From positions 1 through 64,000 of the forward strand of contig CALVAC010000007.1 in the NCBI GenBank assembly GCA_944325435.1: a DNA stretch of 64,000 nt. Reading direction: 5' to 3'. The first letter of the stretch is position 1. Every line of letters begins with the position of its first letter. Source of the DNA: an uncultured Bacteroidales bacterium (GTDB taxonomy: Bacteria; Bacteroidota; Bacteroidia; Bacteroidales; UBA932). The position numbers and the translations under genes were made by a program. This document shows positions 27,341 through 36,805 of this stretch, in pieces. The notes beneath the pieces were generated by a model, which was not told the origin of the DNA, searched no databases, and saw only the letters and a program-made list of their open reading frames with translations.

Positions 27341-27499
27341 CTATTTCTTTGCGAAGAAATCCTTCACCTTGTCAGCCTCGACAAGCTGCTCGTTGAATAC
27401 ATACGCACCGGTCTTCGGAGACTTGTCCATACGGATGCATTTCACCATACTCTTTGCGCCTGACTTGGCGCTGAAGGTTGCGACTGCTTTCTTTGCCAT
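27341..27499 (-). CDS. DUF4295 small basic protein
   Basis: A 52-residue basic protein starting MAKKAVATFSAKSG and ending VKDFFAKK. This is the DUF4295 family, found only in Bacteroidota and nearly always next to rpmG and rpmB. It is lysine-rich and lacks a membrane segment, so a ribosome-associated role is often assumed but not shown. It lies 12 bases after rpmG and 4 bases before ftsY. Confidence 0.9.
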   Translation of the reverse strand: MAKKAVATFSAKSGAKSMVKCIRMDKSPKTGAYVFNEQLVEADKVKDFFAKK

Positions 27500-27511
27500 A
27501 ACTCAATTCCT

Positions 27512-27700
27512 TTATTTGATCTCACGATGAACAGTCACCCTCTTGAGGTACGGGTTGTACTTCTTGCGCTCAAGGCGTTCAGTCGTGTTCTTCTTGTTCT
27601 TGGTAGTGATATATCTGGATATACCTGGTACACCGCTCTCTCTCTGCTCGGTGCACTCGAGGATGACCTGCACCCTGTTACCTTTTGCTTTCTTTGCCAT
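27512..27700 (-). CDS. rpmG: 50S ribosomal protein L33
   Basis: The 62-residue ribosomal protein L33 ([19 protein letters not shown] start, [17 protein letters not shown] end). It is the zinc-free type, because the two CxxC pairs of zinc-binding L33 are absent and only one Cys is present. The insertion [17 protein letters not shown] is usual for Bacteroidota. It lies between rpmB (12 bases upstream) and DUF4295. Confidence 0.96.
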   Translation of the reverse strand: MAKKAKGNRVQVILECTEQRESGVPGISRYITTKNKKNTTERLERKKYNPYLKRVTVHREIK

Positions 27701-27712
27701 AATGATGAAAAA

Positions 27713-27955
27713 TTAGACAAGGTTAACGTATCCTTTCCTCTGGGCCTCCTTGACAGCAGCATCGAGACCGTTCTTCTCAATGGTCCTCATTCCCTTGCAG
27801 GACACCTTCAATGTAATGAACCTCTGCTCTGCCTCTGACCAGAACTTCTTGGTCTTGAGGTTCAGGGCGAAAATGCGCTTTGTGCGCCTCTTGGAATGGG
27901 AGACATTGTTTCCCACCATTCTCTTCCTTCCTGTTATTTGACAAACCTTTGCCAT
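27713..27955 (-). CDS. rpmB: 50S ribosomal protein L28
   Basis: The 80-residue ribosomal protein L28 starts [20 protein letters not shown], with the typical [19 protein letters not shown] segment and a C terminus [12 protein letters not shown]. It is the first gene of the rpmB-rpmG-DUF4295-ftsY group, with its own promoter 39 bases upstream. Confidence 0.96.
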   Translation of the reverse strand: MAKVCQITGRKRMVGNNVSHSKRRTKRIFALNLKTKKFWSEAEQRFITLKVSCKGMRTIEKNGLDAAVKEAQRKGYVNLV

Positions 27956-27993
27956 TGTATATACTTTTTAATTATTTCAAAATAAGCGGGCTG

Positions 27994-28025
27994 CAAATAT
28001 CGCGTAAATATTTCTAAAAAACAAA
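27994..28025 (-). promoter_or_regulatory. Promoter of rpmB-rpmG-DUF4295-ftsY
   Basis: On the minus strand, TTTG (28022-28025) is followed after 20 bases by GATATTTG (27994-28001), one base off TAnnTTTG. The predicted leader before rpmB is about 32 bases. Confidence 0.5.
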
Positions 28026-28030
28026 ACAAA

Positions 28031-29380
28031 CTACACGAATTTGAAAATCCTGCCCCATCTGATGTTTGCCGGGAACTTCCTGTTCCTGTCAACCGAGAAC
28101 CAGATAACAGACGGCTTGCCGACGATATGGTCTTCCGGCACGAAACCCCAGTAGCGGGAGTCAAGCGAATTGTGCCTGTTGTCCCCCATCATGAAATAGT
28201 AGTCCTGCCGGAATGTATAGTCCGAAACTGCCTGTCCGTTTATCATTATAGTGCCATCCGCCCTGACTTCCAGGTCATTATGTTCATAATCCCGTATAAT
28301 CCGCTCATACAGAGGAAGATTATCGGCCGTCAGGGTCACCGTCGCCCCTTTTTCAGGAATCCATATCGGCCCGTAGTTGTCCCTCGTCCACCGGAAATTC
28401 TCCGAAAAAGGGAAGATGGTCAGATACGAGTCCGGATAGTCAGGAGGATACACATCTATGTTCTCCTCTACAGAGACAACGTTAGGGAATCCCTTGACTG
28501 TCTCCAGCATCCGGGCCGTGAGAGGCATTGCAGGATATCCCGGCATCTCAGGATTGTACCAGAGTTCGCCTGTATTGATCCCGAGACGCTCCAGATTCTT
28601 GGAATTTATCCTCTGGCCGCTGGTAATCACCGCATAACTGCTCTGCACTCCATCCCATACCTCCTGCGGCCGGCCATCTATATGAACCCGTCCGCCGATT
28701 ATCTGCAGGGTGTCTCCCGGCACCGCGACACATCTTTTGACATAATGGTCTTTCTTGTCCATCGGACGGACTTTCACCGGGCCGTAGTTGAGTATCGTAT
28801 TCTCCCTGCCGCTGATCCTGCACTGCATATAGTAGTCATCGGCCGGAGCCTTGGTGAGGACGGTGTCCCCGTTAGGGAATCCGAAGACCACATAGTCTCC
28901 GCGTTCCACATGCCCGAAGCCTTTGAGCCTCCTGTAACTGTTCTGGATGAGGGTCGAATATGACTCCCCTCCTCCCGGCAGCACATTATGTGTAAACGGT
29001 ATCGTCAGAGGTGTCTGCGGAACCCTCGGTCCGTATGACAGCTTGCTGACGAAGAGATGGTCACCTGTCAGCAGCGAACTTTCCATCGATGATGAAGGAA
29101 TCTTGAATGCCTGGAAAAAGAAGATGTTGATGAATGTCACGACAACGACCGCAAAGATGATGGCATCCACCCAGTCGAGGATAACATTCCTTTTCTCACC
29201 CTCCTTGTACTCTTTCTTCCAGAACAGCCACTTGACCTTCCTTGTTATATGATGGTCGAAGATGACTGCCAGGCCGAAGAGCCACCACCAGTTCCCGAGC
29301 CATATCACCCACAACAGATAAAGCAAGGCCCAGAATCCGAACCTCACCCATCTGTTATGGTATAATTCCTTCAGGTTCAT
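28031..29380 (-). CDS. lepB: Signal peptidase I
   Basis: The membrane-bound serine/lysine protease that removes signal peptides from exported proteins. At 449 residues it is the long Bacteroidota form. Hydrophobic helices occur at about 14-40 and 71-92. The catalytic Ser is in IPSSSMESS (Ser98), and the catalytic Lys in VKRCVAVPGDTL (Lys215). The C-terminal MGDNRHNSLDSRYWGFVPEDHIVG is the conserved family box. A large insertion separates the last two boxes. It lies 9 bases after rplT and before rpmB, within the translation gene group. Confidence 0.95.
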   Translation of the reverse strand: MNLKELYHNRWVRFGFWALLYLLWVIWLGNWWWLFGLAVIFDHHITRKVKWLFWKKEYKEGEKRNVILDWVDAIIFAVVVVTFINIFFFQAFKIPSSSMESSLLTGDHLFVSKLSYGPRVPQTPLTIPFTHNVLPGGGESYSTLIQNSYRRLKGFGHVERGDYVVFGFPNGDTVLTKAPADDYYMQCRISGRENTILNYGPVKVRPMDKKDHYVKRCVAVPGDTLQIIGGRVHIDGRPQEVWDGVQSSYAVITSGQRINSKNLERLGINTGELWYNPEMPGYPAMPLTARMLETVKGFPNVVSVEENIDVYPPDYPDSYLTIFPFSENFRWTRDNYGPIWIPEKGATVTLTADNLPLYERIIRDYEHNDLEVRADGTIMINGQAVSDYTFRQDYYFMMGDNRHNSLDSRYWGFVPEDHIVGKPSVIWFSVDRNRKFPANIRWGRIFKFV

Positions 29381-29389
29381 CCCGGAACT

Positions 29390-29734
29390 CTATTTCACAG
29401 AATTCACTATGGCTTCGAATGCAGCCGGGTTGTTCATAGCCAGGTCTGCAAGCACCTTGCGGTTGAGGCCGATGTTGTTCTTGGCCACCCTGCCCATAAA
29501 CTGTGAATAGGTCATACCGTACTGGCGTGCTGCAGCATTGATACGCTGAATCCACAGTGCACGGAAAGTACGCTTCTTCACCTTGCGGTCGCGATAGGCG
29601 TATGTGAGACCTTTCTCGTAAGTGTTCTTTGCTACTGTCCAGACATTTCTTCTGGAAAGGAAATAACCGCGTGTCCTTTTGAGAATCTTCTTGCGGCGTG
29701 CCCTTGAGGCAACTGAATTAACCGATCTTGGCAT
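29390..29734 (-). CDS. rplT: 50S ribosomal protein L20
   Basis: The 114-residue L20, with [19 protein letters not shown] at the start, the RKKIL-type basic tail that threads into 23S rRNA, and the conserved [19 protein letters not shown] and [11 protein letters not shown] segments. It follows rpmI after 85 bases, the usual infC-rpmI-rplT order. Confidence 0.97.
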   Translation of the reverse strand: MPRSVNSVASRARRKKILKRTRGYFLSRRNVWTVAKNTYEKGLTYAYRDRKVKKRTFRALWIQRINAAARQYGMTYSQFMGRVAKNNIGLNRKVLADLAMNNPAAFEAIVNSVK

Positions 29735-29819
29735 AAATTTAACTGTTTGCTGGAGGCAGTGTCCATTGCGGAACTTCCGACTGCTTGTCCAAATTCAACT
29801 TAAATGACTGTGTAATGAC

Positions 29820-30014
29820 TCAGATAGCAAGTAAACTCTTTACTCTCTTCACATCAGCCTTGTCTACAAGCCCGATGTGGGTCAGATTCCTTTTCTGCTT
29901 CTTGGTCTTTTTGGTGAGGATATGGCTCTTGTAAGCATGTTTCCTCTTGATCTTTCCCGTTCCGGTAAGCTTGAAACGCTTTTTTGAACCGGAGTTGGTC
30001 TTCATTTTAGACAT
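29820..30014 (-). CDS. rpmI: 50S ribosomal protein L35
   Basis: The 64-residue L35, [20 protein letters not shown] at the start, followed by the basic [23 protein letters not shown] stretch. It lies 51 bases after infC and before rplT. Confidence 0.96.
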   Translation of the reverse strand: MSKMKTNSGSKKRFKLTGTGKIKRKHAYKSHILTKKTKKQKRNLTHIGLVDKADVKRVKSLLAI

Positions 30015-30065
30015 AGTTAAATCTTTTAACTGTTAATAAATATTCATGTCCGTAATCCCGACGGA

Positions 30066-30671
30066 TCATTTTTTCTTTGAAATCGGTGCTATCATCATTA
30101 TCATTCTCTTGCCCTCGAGCTTTGGCATCTGCTCTGCCCGCCCATACTCCTCAAGCTCCACGGCAAAACGGAGAAGAAGCTTCTCTCCCTGCTCGGAATA
30201 GATAATCGACCGCCCCTTGAAAAAGACCGATGCCTTCACCTTCGAACCTTCCTGGAGGAACTCCATCGCATGCTTCAGCTTGAACTGGAAGTCATGCTCA
30301 TCAGTATTCGGGCCGAAGCGTATCTCCTTGATCACAATCTTCGCCGAATTGGACTTCATCTCCTTGGCCTTTTTCTTCTGCTGGTACAGGTATTTCTGGT
30401 AGTCGATAATCCTGCACACAGGAGGATCGGACTTGGCCGTTATCTCCACAAGATCAAGCCCCTGCTCGTCCGCCATCTTCATGGCCTGGGATATCGGATA
30501 GATTCCCTGCTCCGCGATATTGTCTCCGACGAGACGGACCTGCGGTGCCGAAATCTCCCTGTTGATTCTCAATCCGCCCTCATCTTTCTTCTTCTGAATC
30601 GGACGACCGCCCTGCTGGCCCGGTCTCGGACCGTTGAAGCGAGGGCCGGATGGTTTGAATGGTGCTGCGAT
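30066..30671 (-). CDS. infC: Translation initiation factor IF-3 (non-AUG start, ATC)
   Basis: IF-3 binds the 30S subunit and checks start-codon pairing. The frame runs back past the internal TTG at 30572 to a TAG at 30684-30686. I place the start at ATC (30669-30671): it follows AGGAGG by 8 bases, and the extra residues [16 protein letters not shown] then give the usual Bacteroidota N-terminal extension of about 34 residues. Domains are an N-terminal IF3 domain ([44 protein letters not shown]) and a C-terminal domain ([36 protein letters not shown]). An AUU, AUC or similar start in infC is known in other bacteria to let IF-3 repress its own translation. Confidence 0.93.
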   Translation of the reverse strand: MAAPFKPSGPRFNGPRPGQQGGRPIQKKKDEGGLRINREISAPQVRLVGDNIAEQGIYPISQAMKMADEQGLDLVEITAKSDPPVCRIIDYQKYLYQQKKKAKEMKSNSAKIVIKEIRFGPNTDEHDFQFKLKHAMEFLQEGSKVKASVFFKGRSIIYSEQGEKLLLRFAVELEEYGRAEQMPKLEGKRMIMMIAPISKKK

Positions 30672-30675
30672 AGCG

Positions 30676-30688
30676 CTGTCCTCCTAAG
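30676..30688 (-). promoter_or_regulatory. Shine-Dalgarno site deciding the infC start
   Basis: AGGAGG on the minus strand lies 8 bases before the proposed ATC start of infC. Strong Shine-Dalgarno sequences are rare in this window, so it stands out. Confidence 0.7.
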
Positions 30689-30720
30689 TTTTAAGTTTGT
30701 TGTTCCTATATAATACAAGG

Positions 30721-32679
30721 TCAAGAAAGCTGCTGCGCAACCTCTTTGCTGACCCTGTCAATGAAATTCTCCACCGACATGGAGCCTTCATCCTGGCCTC
30801 CCTGCCTTCTTACGGAGACAGTCCCTTCGGACATCTCCTTCTCGCCGACAATCACGATATAAGGCACCCTCTTGAGTTCGCTCTCCCTTATCCTCTTGCC
30901 AATGGTCTCGTTACGGTCGTCTATGGAGGCGCGAATATCGGAATTATTCATCAAATCGCAAACTTTTTTTGCATAATCGGCAAATTTTTCACTCACAGGC
31001 AGTACGATGACCTGGTCAGGAGTAAGCCACAGAGGGAGCTTGCCGCCGGTATGCTCCAGAAGCACTGCGACGAACCTTTCGAGGGAGCCGAACGGAGCCC
31101 TGTGTATCATCACAGGACGGTGCTTCTGGCCATCGCTCCCTGTATATTCAAGTTCGAACCTCTCAGGCAGGTTATAGTCCACCTGGATTGTGCCGAGCTG
31201 CCATTTCCTTCCGATGGCATCCTTGACCATAAAGTCAAGTTTCGGCCCGTAGAAAGCGGCTTCGCCATACTCCACCACAGTCTTCAGCCCCTTTTCGGCA
31301 GCCGCATCTATGATAGCCTGCTCCGCCTTCTCCCAGTTCTCGTCAGAACCGATATATTTCTCCCTGTGTACAGGGTCACGGAGCGACACCTGTGCGATAT
31401 ATTCATTGAAATCCAGTGTCTTGAACACATAGAGTATGATGTCTATGACCTTGCAGAACTCTTCCTTAAGCTGGTCTGGACGGCAGAAAAGGTGGGCATC
31501 ATCCTGGGTGAAGCAGCGCACCCTTGTCAGACCGTGAAGCTCTCCGCTCTGCTCGTAGCGGTAGACCGTGCCGAACTCTGCGAACCTCAACGGAAGATCC
31601 TTGTAGGACCTCGGCTTGGAACGGTATATCTCGCAGTGATGAGGGCAGTTCATCGGCTTGAGAAGATACTCCTCTCCCTCCTGCGGAGTATGTATCGGCT
31701 GGAATGAATCCTTGCCGTATTTGGCATAGTGTCCGGAAGTCACATACAGATCCTTGTTTCCTATGTGAGGGGTTATCACCGGCAGGTACCCGTACGACTT
31801 CTGTACCTTCTTAAGGAAGTTCTCGAGCCTCTCCCTCAATGCCGCACCCTTGGGGAGCCACAGTGGCAGACCCTGGCCGACCCTCTGGGAGAACGTGAAC
31901 AGCTCCATCTCCTTGCCGAGTTTGCGGTGGTCACGCTTCTTTGCCTCCTCCATCAGCTTGAGATACTCGTCAAGCATTGACTTCTTAGGGAATGTTATAC
32001 CGTAGATACGTGTCAGCATCTGGCGCTTCTCATCCCCTCTCCAGTAGGCTCCGGCAATGGATGTCAGCTTCACCGCCTTGATCACGGATGTGTCACGCAG
32101 ATGCGGTCCCCTGCAGAGGTCTGTGAAGTTCCCGTTGGTATAGAATGTTATCGTACCGTCCTGGAGTTCGCTTATCAGCTCGCATTTGTACTCGTCCCCT
32201 TTCTCGCTGAATGTCTTCATCGCCTCGTCCTTGGACACCTCCCTGCGGACAAAATGCTCGTTCTTGCGGGCAAGCTCCATCATCTTGTCCTCCACTGCCT
32301 TGAGGTCGGCTTCCGTAATCTGTTTCCCGCCGAAGTCAACATCGTAATAGAACCCGTTCTCTATCGCAGGACCTATTCCGAACTTCACCCCCGGGTACAG
32401 AGACTCGAGAGCCTCGGCCATGAGATGGGATGAAGAGTGCCAGAACACTTTCTTCGCCTCGTCATCCTCCCATTTGTGGAGACGGATGGATGCATCCTCG
32501 ACAATCGGACGGTCAAGGTCATATATGGTTCCCTTTCCTGTCGGATCGTCCTTTGTGACAACTGTCGCCGCAAGCACTTCGGATGCAAGTCTCGGACTGA
32601 TGCCCTGAGCAATCTCGTATGCAGTGATACCTTTCTCGTAAGGCTTTACGCTGCCATCAGGAAACGTGATGTTTATCAT
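30721..32679 (-). CDS. thrS: Threonine--tRNA ligase
   Basis: Class II synthetase that charges tRNA-Thr. I use the ATG at 32679 ([12 protein letters not shown]), which matches the family N terminus and leaves a leader of about 22 bases. An in-frame ATG at 32691 would add four residues. Domains are TGS (first 60 residues), the SAD editing domain ([25 protein letters not shown]), the catalytic core ([13 protein letters not shown] with a zinc Cys and His; [32 protein letters not shown]), and the anticodon domain ([17 protein letters not shown]). Length and order are normal. It heads the thrS-infC-rpmI-rplT group. Confidence 0.97.
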   Translation of the reverse strand: MINITFPDGSVKPYEKGITAYEIAQGISPRLASEVLAATVVTKDDPTGKGTIYDLDRPIVEDASIRLHKWEDDEAKKVFWHSSSHLMAEALESLYPGVKFGIGPAIENGFYYDVDFGGKQITEADLKAVEDKMMELARKNEHFVRREVSKDEAMKTFSEKGDEYKCELISELQDGTITFYTNGNFTDLCRGPHLRDTSVIKAVKLTSIAGAYWRGDEKRQMLTRIYGITFPKKSMLDEYLKLMEEAKKRDHRKLGKEMELFTFSQRVGQGLPLWLPKGAALRERLENFLKKVQKSYGYLPVITPHIGNKDLYVTSGHYAKYGKDSFQPIHTPQEGEEYLLKPMNCPHHCEIYRSKPRSYKDLPLRFAEFGTVYRYEQSGELHGLTRVRCFTQDDAHLFCRPDQLKEEFCKVIDIILYVFKTLDFNEYIAQVSLRDPVHREKYIGSDENWEKAEQAIIDAAAEKGLKTVVEYGEAAFYGPKLDFMVKDAIGRKWQLGTIQVDYNLPERFELEYTGSDGQKHRPVMIHRAPFGSLERFVAVLLEHTGGKLPLWLTPDQVIVLPVSEKFADYAKKVCDLMNNSDIRASIDDRNETIGKRIRESELKRVPYIVIVGEKEMSEGTVSVRRQGGQDEGSMSVENFIDRVSKEVAQQLS

Positions 32680-32703
32680 AACTCTGTACATTTATTAAAC
32701 CAG

Positions 32704-32739
32704 CCTGCAAAGGTAGGAAAATTTTTCTATCTTTGCAGG
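32704..32739. promoter_or_regulatory. Symmetric divergent promoter of thrS and the DUF4199 gene
   Basis: CCTGCAAAGGTAG (32704-32716) and CTATCTTTGCAGG (32727-32739) form a 13-bp inverted repeat with one mismatch. Each arm holds a -7 element: TACCTTTG on the minus strand (32708-32715) for thrS and TATCTTTG on the plus strand (32728-32735) for the DUF4199 gene. In each direction CCTG lies 20 bases upstream in the -33 position. Confidence 0.6.
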
Positions 32740-32755
32740 GTTAAAACCTATAAAT

Positions 32756-33352
32756 ATGGATGAAAAATTGACGAGGGGGATATTATGGAACAAGGCCGCC
32801 GCCGCGGGAGTCGCACTGGGAGCGGTATCTTCTGCCTACCTGTTCATTACGCAATATCTTTCCGGTCTGGGGACATCCATCTGGATTTCGGGACTGAACC
32901 TTGTCCTGTGGGGCGTGAAGCTGCTGCTGTGCATATGGCTGATGATGCATTTTATGAAAAGCCTCGTCGCCAGCCATGAGGATGCGGACAACTCCACCAC
33001 TTTCAGGTTCGGAATGATAACGGCCCTGTGCTCCGCCCTGATATTCTCTGCAGTGACCCTCGCCAACGTGCTGGTCATCAACCCGGATCTCATCCACCAG
33101 CAGATAGAGGCCGCGCTGAAGATCTACGGCTCATCCCTCGACAGCAACTCACTCAACGCCCTCGACACGGTAGAAAGCATAATGCCGCAGGTGATGTTCT
33201 TCTCCAATCTGGTCTACTGCTTTCTCTACGGCACGGTGCTCTCGGCAATCCTTTCCCGCAGCATACCTCCGCAGGACCCTTTCGCAAGGAGATACGGCGG
33301 CCCGGATGCCGGTCAGGGCATGGCAGGACAGGACCAGGGAAGCATCAACTGA
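32756..33352 (+). CDS. DUF4199 membrane protein
   Basis: A 198-residue inner-membrane protein with four hydrophobic helices (about residues 12-35, 42-66, 80-105 and 148-168). The overall pattern matches DUF4199, a Bacteroidota family of unknown function usually found just before a family 2 glycosyltransferase, as here (6 bases apart). The acidic loop between helices 3 and 4 and the Gln/Gly-rich tail have no motif I recognise. A role linked to the glycosyltransferase is inferred from the conserved pairing. Confidence 0.8.
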   Translation: MDEKLTRGILWNKAAAAGVALGAVSSAYLFITQYLSGLGTSIWISGLNLVLWGVKLLLCIWLMMHFMKSLVASHEDADNSTTFRFGMITALCSALIFSAVTLANVLVINPDLIHQQIEAALKIYGSSLDSNSLNALDTVESIMPQVMFFSNLVYCFLYGTVLSAILSRSIPPQDPFARRYGGPDAGQGMAGQDQGSIN

Positions 33353-33358
33353 TTATCT

Positions 33359-34330
33359 ATGGCACAGGACGCACACAGCAAGGACCTTTCTATCGTGGTC
33401 TCCATATATAATGAAGAGGAATCCCTCCGCGAACTTGTGGACTGGATCAGGAAAGTGATGTCCGCAGGCAGGTTCACATACGAACTCATAATGGTGGACG
33501 ACGGCAGCAGGGACGGTTCGTGGGGAATCATCAAGGAGATGGCAGCATCCGACAGCCATATCAAGGGGATATCGTTCAGACGCAACTACGGCAAGTCCGC
33601 TGCCCTCTACTGCGGATTCAGGGCTGCGGAAGGACGGGTGGTGGTCACGATGGATGCAGACCTGCAGGACTCGCCGGAGGAGATTCCGGAAATGTACAGG
33701 ATGATTGTCGAGGACGGATACGACATAGTGTCAGGCTGGAAACAGCACAGGAAGGACAATGCCCTGACCAAGAACCTCCCATCAAAACTGTACAATGCGA
33801 CGGCCAGGAAAATAACAGGGATAAGGCTCCACGACATGAACTGCGGGCTGAAGGCCTACCGCAACGAGGTTGTCAAGAATATAGAGGTGTACGGAGAGAT
33901 GCACCGGTATATACCCTATCTGGCGAAGAACGCCGGTTTCGACAGGATTACCGAAAAGCCAGTACACCATCAGAAACGCAAATACGGCAAGAGCAAGTTC
34001 GGGATGGAAAGGTTCGTGAACGGGTTCCTTGACCTTCTTTCCCTGTGGTTCCTGAGCACTTTCGGCAAGAAGCCGATGCATTTCTTCGGATTCACCGGCC
34101 TGCTGACATTCCTTATCGGAGGACTTCTGGCCGTGTGGATAATCATCGAGAAGCTCATCCAGCAGGGACACGGGCTTCCGTACAGGGCCGTGACTGACCA
34201 GCCGCTGTTCTACCTTGCCCTTGCAGCCCTTGTCATCGGAGTCCTTCTCTTCCTTGCCGGATTCCTCGGTGAAATGATATCCCGCAGCAGTCCCGAACGC
34301 AACCATTATAATATAAAGGAAGAAATCTGA
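33359..34330 (+). CDS. Family 2 glycosyltransferase, membrane-anchored (GtrB/DPM1-like)
   Basis: A 323-residue inverting glycosyltransferase of the GT-A fold. VSIYNEEESLRELV is the N-terminal nucleotide-binding start, MVDDGSRDGSW follows, the metal-binding DADLQDSPEEIPEM is near residue 100, and DMNCGLKAYRNEVV and the QxxRW-type region follow. Two C-terminal helices (about residues 240-262 and 282-303) anchor it. The layout resembles enzymes that put a sugar on undecaprenyl phosphate (GtrB, DPM1). The sugar is not known. Confidence 0.88.
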   Translation: MAQDAHSKDLSIVVSIYNEEESLRELVDWIRKVMSAGRFTYELIMVDDGSRDGSWGIIKEMAASDSHIKGISFRRNYGKSAALYCGFRAAEGRVVVTMDADLQDSPEEIPEMYRMIVEDGYDIVSGWKQHRKDNALTKNLPSKLYNATARKITGIRLHDMNCGLKAYRNEVVKNIEVYGEMHRYIPYLAKNAGFDRITEKPVHHQKRKYGKSKFGMERFVNGFLDLLSLWFLSTFGKKPMHFFGFTGLLTFLIGGLLAVWIIIEKLIQQGHGLPYRAVTDQPLFYLALAALVIGVLLFLAGFLGEMISRSSPERNHYNIKEEI

Positions 34331-34359
34331 CAGGCCCATCTCTGCCGGAGCTGATGCCC

Positions 34360-34377
34360 GGTGCCGTCCGGCACCTT
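34360..34377 (+). terminator. Possible weak terminator after the glycosyltransferase gene
   Basis: GGTGCC and GGCACC form a 6-bp stem with a GTCC loop, 30 bases after the stop codon, followed only by TTAAC. The T tract is poor. Confidence 0.35.
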
Positions 34378-34423
34378 AACAATAATTTAACAATTATGTA
34401 ATAGACCGCCAACATCCCGTTGA

Positions 34424-34431
34424 TAATTTTG
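34424..34431 (+). promoter_or_regulatory. -7 element of the phosphate transporter gene
   Basis: TAATTTTG fits TAnnTTTG. The leader before the ATG at 34500 would be about 60 bases. No good -33 element is seen. Confidence 0.45.
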
Positions 34432-34499
34432 CAGCCTGGTCATGGAAGGCAGCCGGGACCCGGGGACGGTACCGACATATCTTCTTATAATACATCATT

Positions 34500-36740
34500 A
34501 TGGATTACGTATATTTAGGATTTGTAATCTTCCTGTTCATTCTGGCAATTTCTGACCTGTGGGTGGGAGTCAGCAACGATGCGGTGAACTTTCTCAACTC
34601 CGCAATCGGTTCCAAGGCGGCAAGATTCCGCACAATCATCATTGTAGCAGCGATAGGAGTGTTCTGCGGTGCAGTCATGAGCAACGGTATGATGGATATA
34701 GCCCGTCACGGCATATTCCGGCCGGAGCAGTTCACTTTCCAGGAACTAATGTATGTCTTCCTGGCCGTGATGGTGACAGACATCATACTGCTGGATGTGT
34801 TCAACTCCCTCGGGCTTCCGACCTCGACGACCGTATCGATGGTGTTCGAGCTTCTCGGAGCCACGTTCGCAATGGCAATGCTCAAAATGGCCGCTGCGGA
34901 TGACGGGATGGGATTTGCAGACTATATGAATACGGAGAAGGCGCTCTCGGTGATAATGGCCATCTTCGTGTCTGTCGCGATAGCGTTCGTCTTCGGTTTC
35001 CTGATACAGTATATCACGCGTATCCTGTTCACTTTCAACTTCAGGAAGAACCTCACTTGGAAAATCGGCATCTTCGGAGGCATAGCCCTCACCGCGATAG
35101 TATATTTCATGCTCATCAAAGGAGTGAAGGACCTCTCGTTCATGACGGCGGAGGCAAAGGCGTGGGTGAACGACAACACCTGGATGCTGCTCCTGATCTG
35201 TTTCATAGGTTTCACCATACTGATGCAGGTGCTGCATTTCTGCAAGGTTAACGTGTTCAAGGTCATCGTGCTTGTCGGCACTTTCTCCCTTGCCACGGCG
35301 TTCGCAGGGAATGACCTCGTGAACTTCATCGGAGTGCCTCTCGCAGGATATTCCTCATACGTAGACTATATGGCAGCCGGAGGAGGAGATCCGGACGGAC
35401 ACCTGATGGGAGTGCTGAACGAACCTGCATCGACCCCTGTGGTATTCCTTTTCTGTGCAGGTCTGGTGATGGTCATTGCGCTGGCCACATCCAAGAAGGC
35501 CCACAATGTGACCAAGACGGAAATCGGACTTTCCAGACAGGATGAAGGAGACGAGATGTTCGGGTCATCCAAAGTGGCGAGAAGCCTTGTGAGATGGAGC
35601 AATGTCACCGCAGAGAAAGTCATCGCCATAACACCAGGAAGAGTCAGGAACTGGATCAACAACAGGTTTGACGAGACCCAGATATGCAAGGAGGATGGCG
35701 CGGCATACGACCTCGTCAGGGCATCGGTGAACCTTATGGTGGCTTCAATGCTGATTGCCCTGGGCACCTCGCTGAAACTGCCTCTGTCCACGACATACGT
35801 GACATTTATGGTAGCTATGTCCACATCGCTTGCAGACCGGGCATGGAGCAGGGAGAGCGCCGTATTCCGCGTGACAGGTATGCTTTCGGTAATCGGAGGA
35901 TGGTTCGTCACGGCCGGTGTCGCATTTGCAGGCGCGTTCATTCTCGCACTGCTGATGCACTTCGGAGGCACTGTCCTGACCGTCATCCTTGTGATAGCCG
36001 GTCTGGCGGCCCTGATACACAGCAATGTGACCTACAAGGCAAAGGATGATGCCAACGGCAGCGACAAGGCATTCGCAGCCATAGTGACCTGCAAGGACAG
36101 CAAGAGCGTATGGGGCCTGTTCAGCAGATATGTAGCATCACACGAGGCTGATTTCCTCAACAGACTGGCCGGCAGGTATGTAAGAATCACCAACGGTCTC
36201 TTCTCCGAGAACATAAAGACTCTCCGCAGGACGGCAGACGAACTCAGGAAAGAGAAGACCACACTCAAGAACCTGCGCAGGAAAGAGACGATATGCCTCA
36301 GGCGCGTGGACACCGAGACAGCAATGACAAAAAGCGCGTGGTTCCATATGATATTCAACAATATGGAGCAGATGTACTATTCGCTCAGACGAATCTGCGA
36401 ACCGGCATACGAACATGTGGACAACCATTTCTCCCCTATCCCGCAGAACTATGTGGATGAATTCTGCAAGAGCAGGGACAAGCTCAGCGAAGTGATAGAA
36501 GGTATGGCGGCAGCCTGCGGAGAAGACAGGTTCAATGACCTGAGGAACTACGACTACACCCTCCCTGCCCTCCAGACAGAGTTCTCGGACCTGAGGAAAG
36601 CGTTGATGGAGGACATCCAGAAGAAGAATCTCAACCTCACCGTGGCATACCTGTACCTCAACCTGATACAGGAGTCCGAGCAACTCGCGATCGAGCTGAC
36701 CCAGATGTCGAGGGCGGCCCGCAAGTTCCAGCTCGGATAG
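34500..36740 (+). CDS. PiT-family inorganic phosphate transporter with a PhoU-like tail
   Basis: A 746-residue low-affinity phosphate/cation transporter. The two copies of the PiT signature are visible: FNSLGLPTSTTVSMVFELLGA in the first half and GTSLKLPLSTTYVTFMVAM in the second, each in a helix pair with GxxxxNDxxN-like motifs (GVSNDAVNFLNSAIG near residue 23; GNDLVNFIGVPLAG). About ten to twelve membrane segments precede residue 510. The last 210 residues are soluble and helical (ETAMTKSAWFHMIFNNMEQMYYSLRRI), like a PhoU domain fused to the transporter. The PhoU part may gate transport; that is inferred. Confidence 0.9.
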   Translation: MDYVYLGFVIFLFILAISDLWVGVSNDAVNFLNSAIGSKAARFRTIIIVAAIGVFCGAVMSNGMMDIARHGIFRPEQFTFQELMYVFLAVMVTDIILLDVFNSLGLPTSTTVSMVFELLGATFAMAMLKMAAADDGMGFADYMNTEKALSVIMAIFVSVAIAFVFGFLIQYITRILFTFNFRKNLTWKIGIFGGIALTAIVYFMLIKGVKDLSFMTAEAKAWVNDNTWMLLLICFIGFTILMQVLHFCKVNVFKVIVLVGTFSLATAFAGNDLVNFIGVPLAGYSSYVDYMAAGGGDPDGHLMGVLNEPASTPVVFLFCAGLVMVIALATSKKAHNVTKTEIGLSRQDEGDEMFGSSKVARSLVRWSNVTAEKVIAITPGRVRNWINNRFDETQICKEDGAAYDLVRASVNLMVASMLIALGTSLKLPLSTTYVTFMVAMSTSLADRAWSRESAVFRVTGMLSVIGGWFVTAGVAFAGAFILALLMHFGGTVLTVILVIAGLAALIHSNVTYKAKDDANGSDKAFAAIVTCKDSKSVWGLFSRYVASHEADFLNRLAGRYVRITNGLFSENIKTLRRTADELRKEKTTLKNLRRKETICLRRVDTETAMTKSAWFHMIFNNMEQMYYSLRRICEPAYEHVDNHFSPIPQNYVDEFCKSRDKLSEVIEGMAAACGEDRFNDLRNYDYTLPALQTEFSDLRKALMEDIQKKNLNLTVAYLYLNLIQESEQLAIELTQMSRAARKFQLG

Positions 36741-36805
36741 ACCGCGCACGGATTCACTGAAAGAGGAATGGATCTCCCCGGGCAACGGGAAGACCAGGCA
36801 AAAAG

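Noticed and set aside
30697..31707. A 336-residue plus-strand frame across thrS
   Set aside because: thrS on the other strand carries all catalytic motifs; the shadow has no signal or domain.
34515..35329. Antisense frames across the phosphate transporter as possible regulatory genes
   Set aside because: Low-complexity residues such as His/Glu runs arise from the transporter's hydrophobic codons, and no promoter precedes them.
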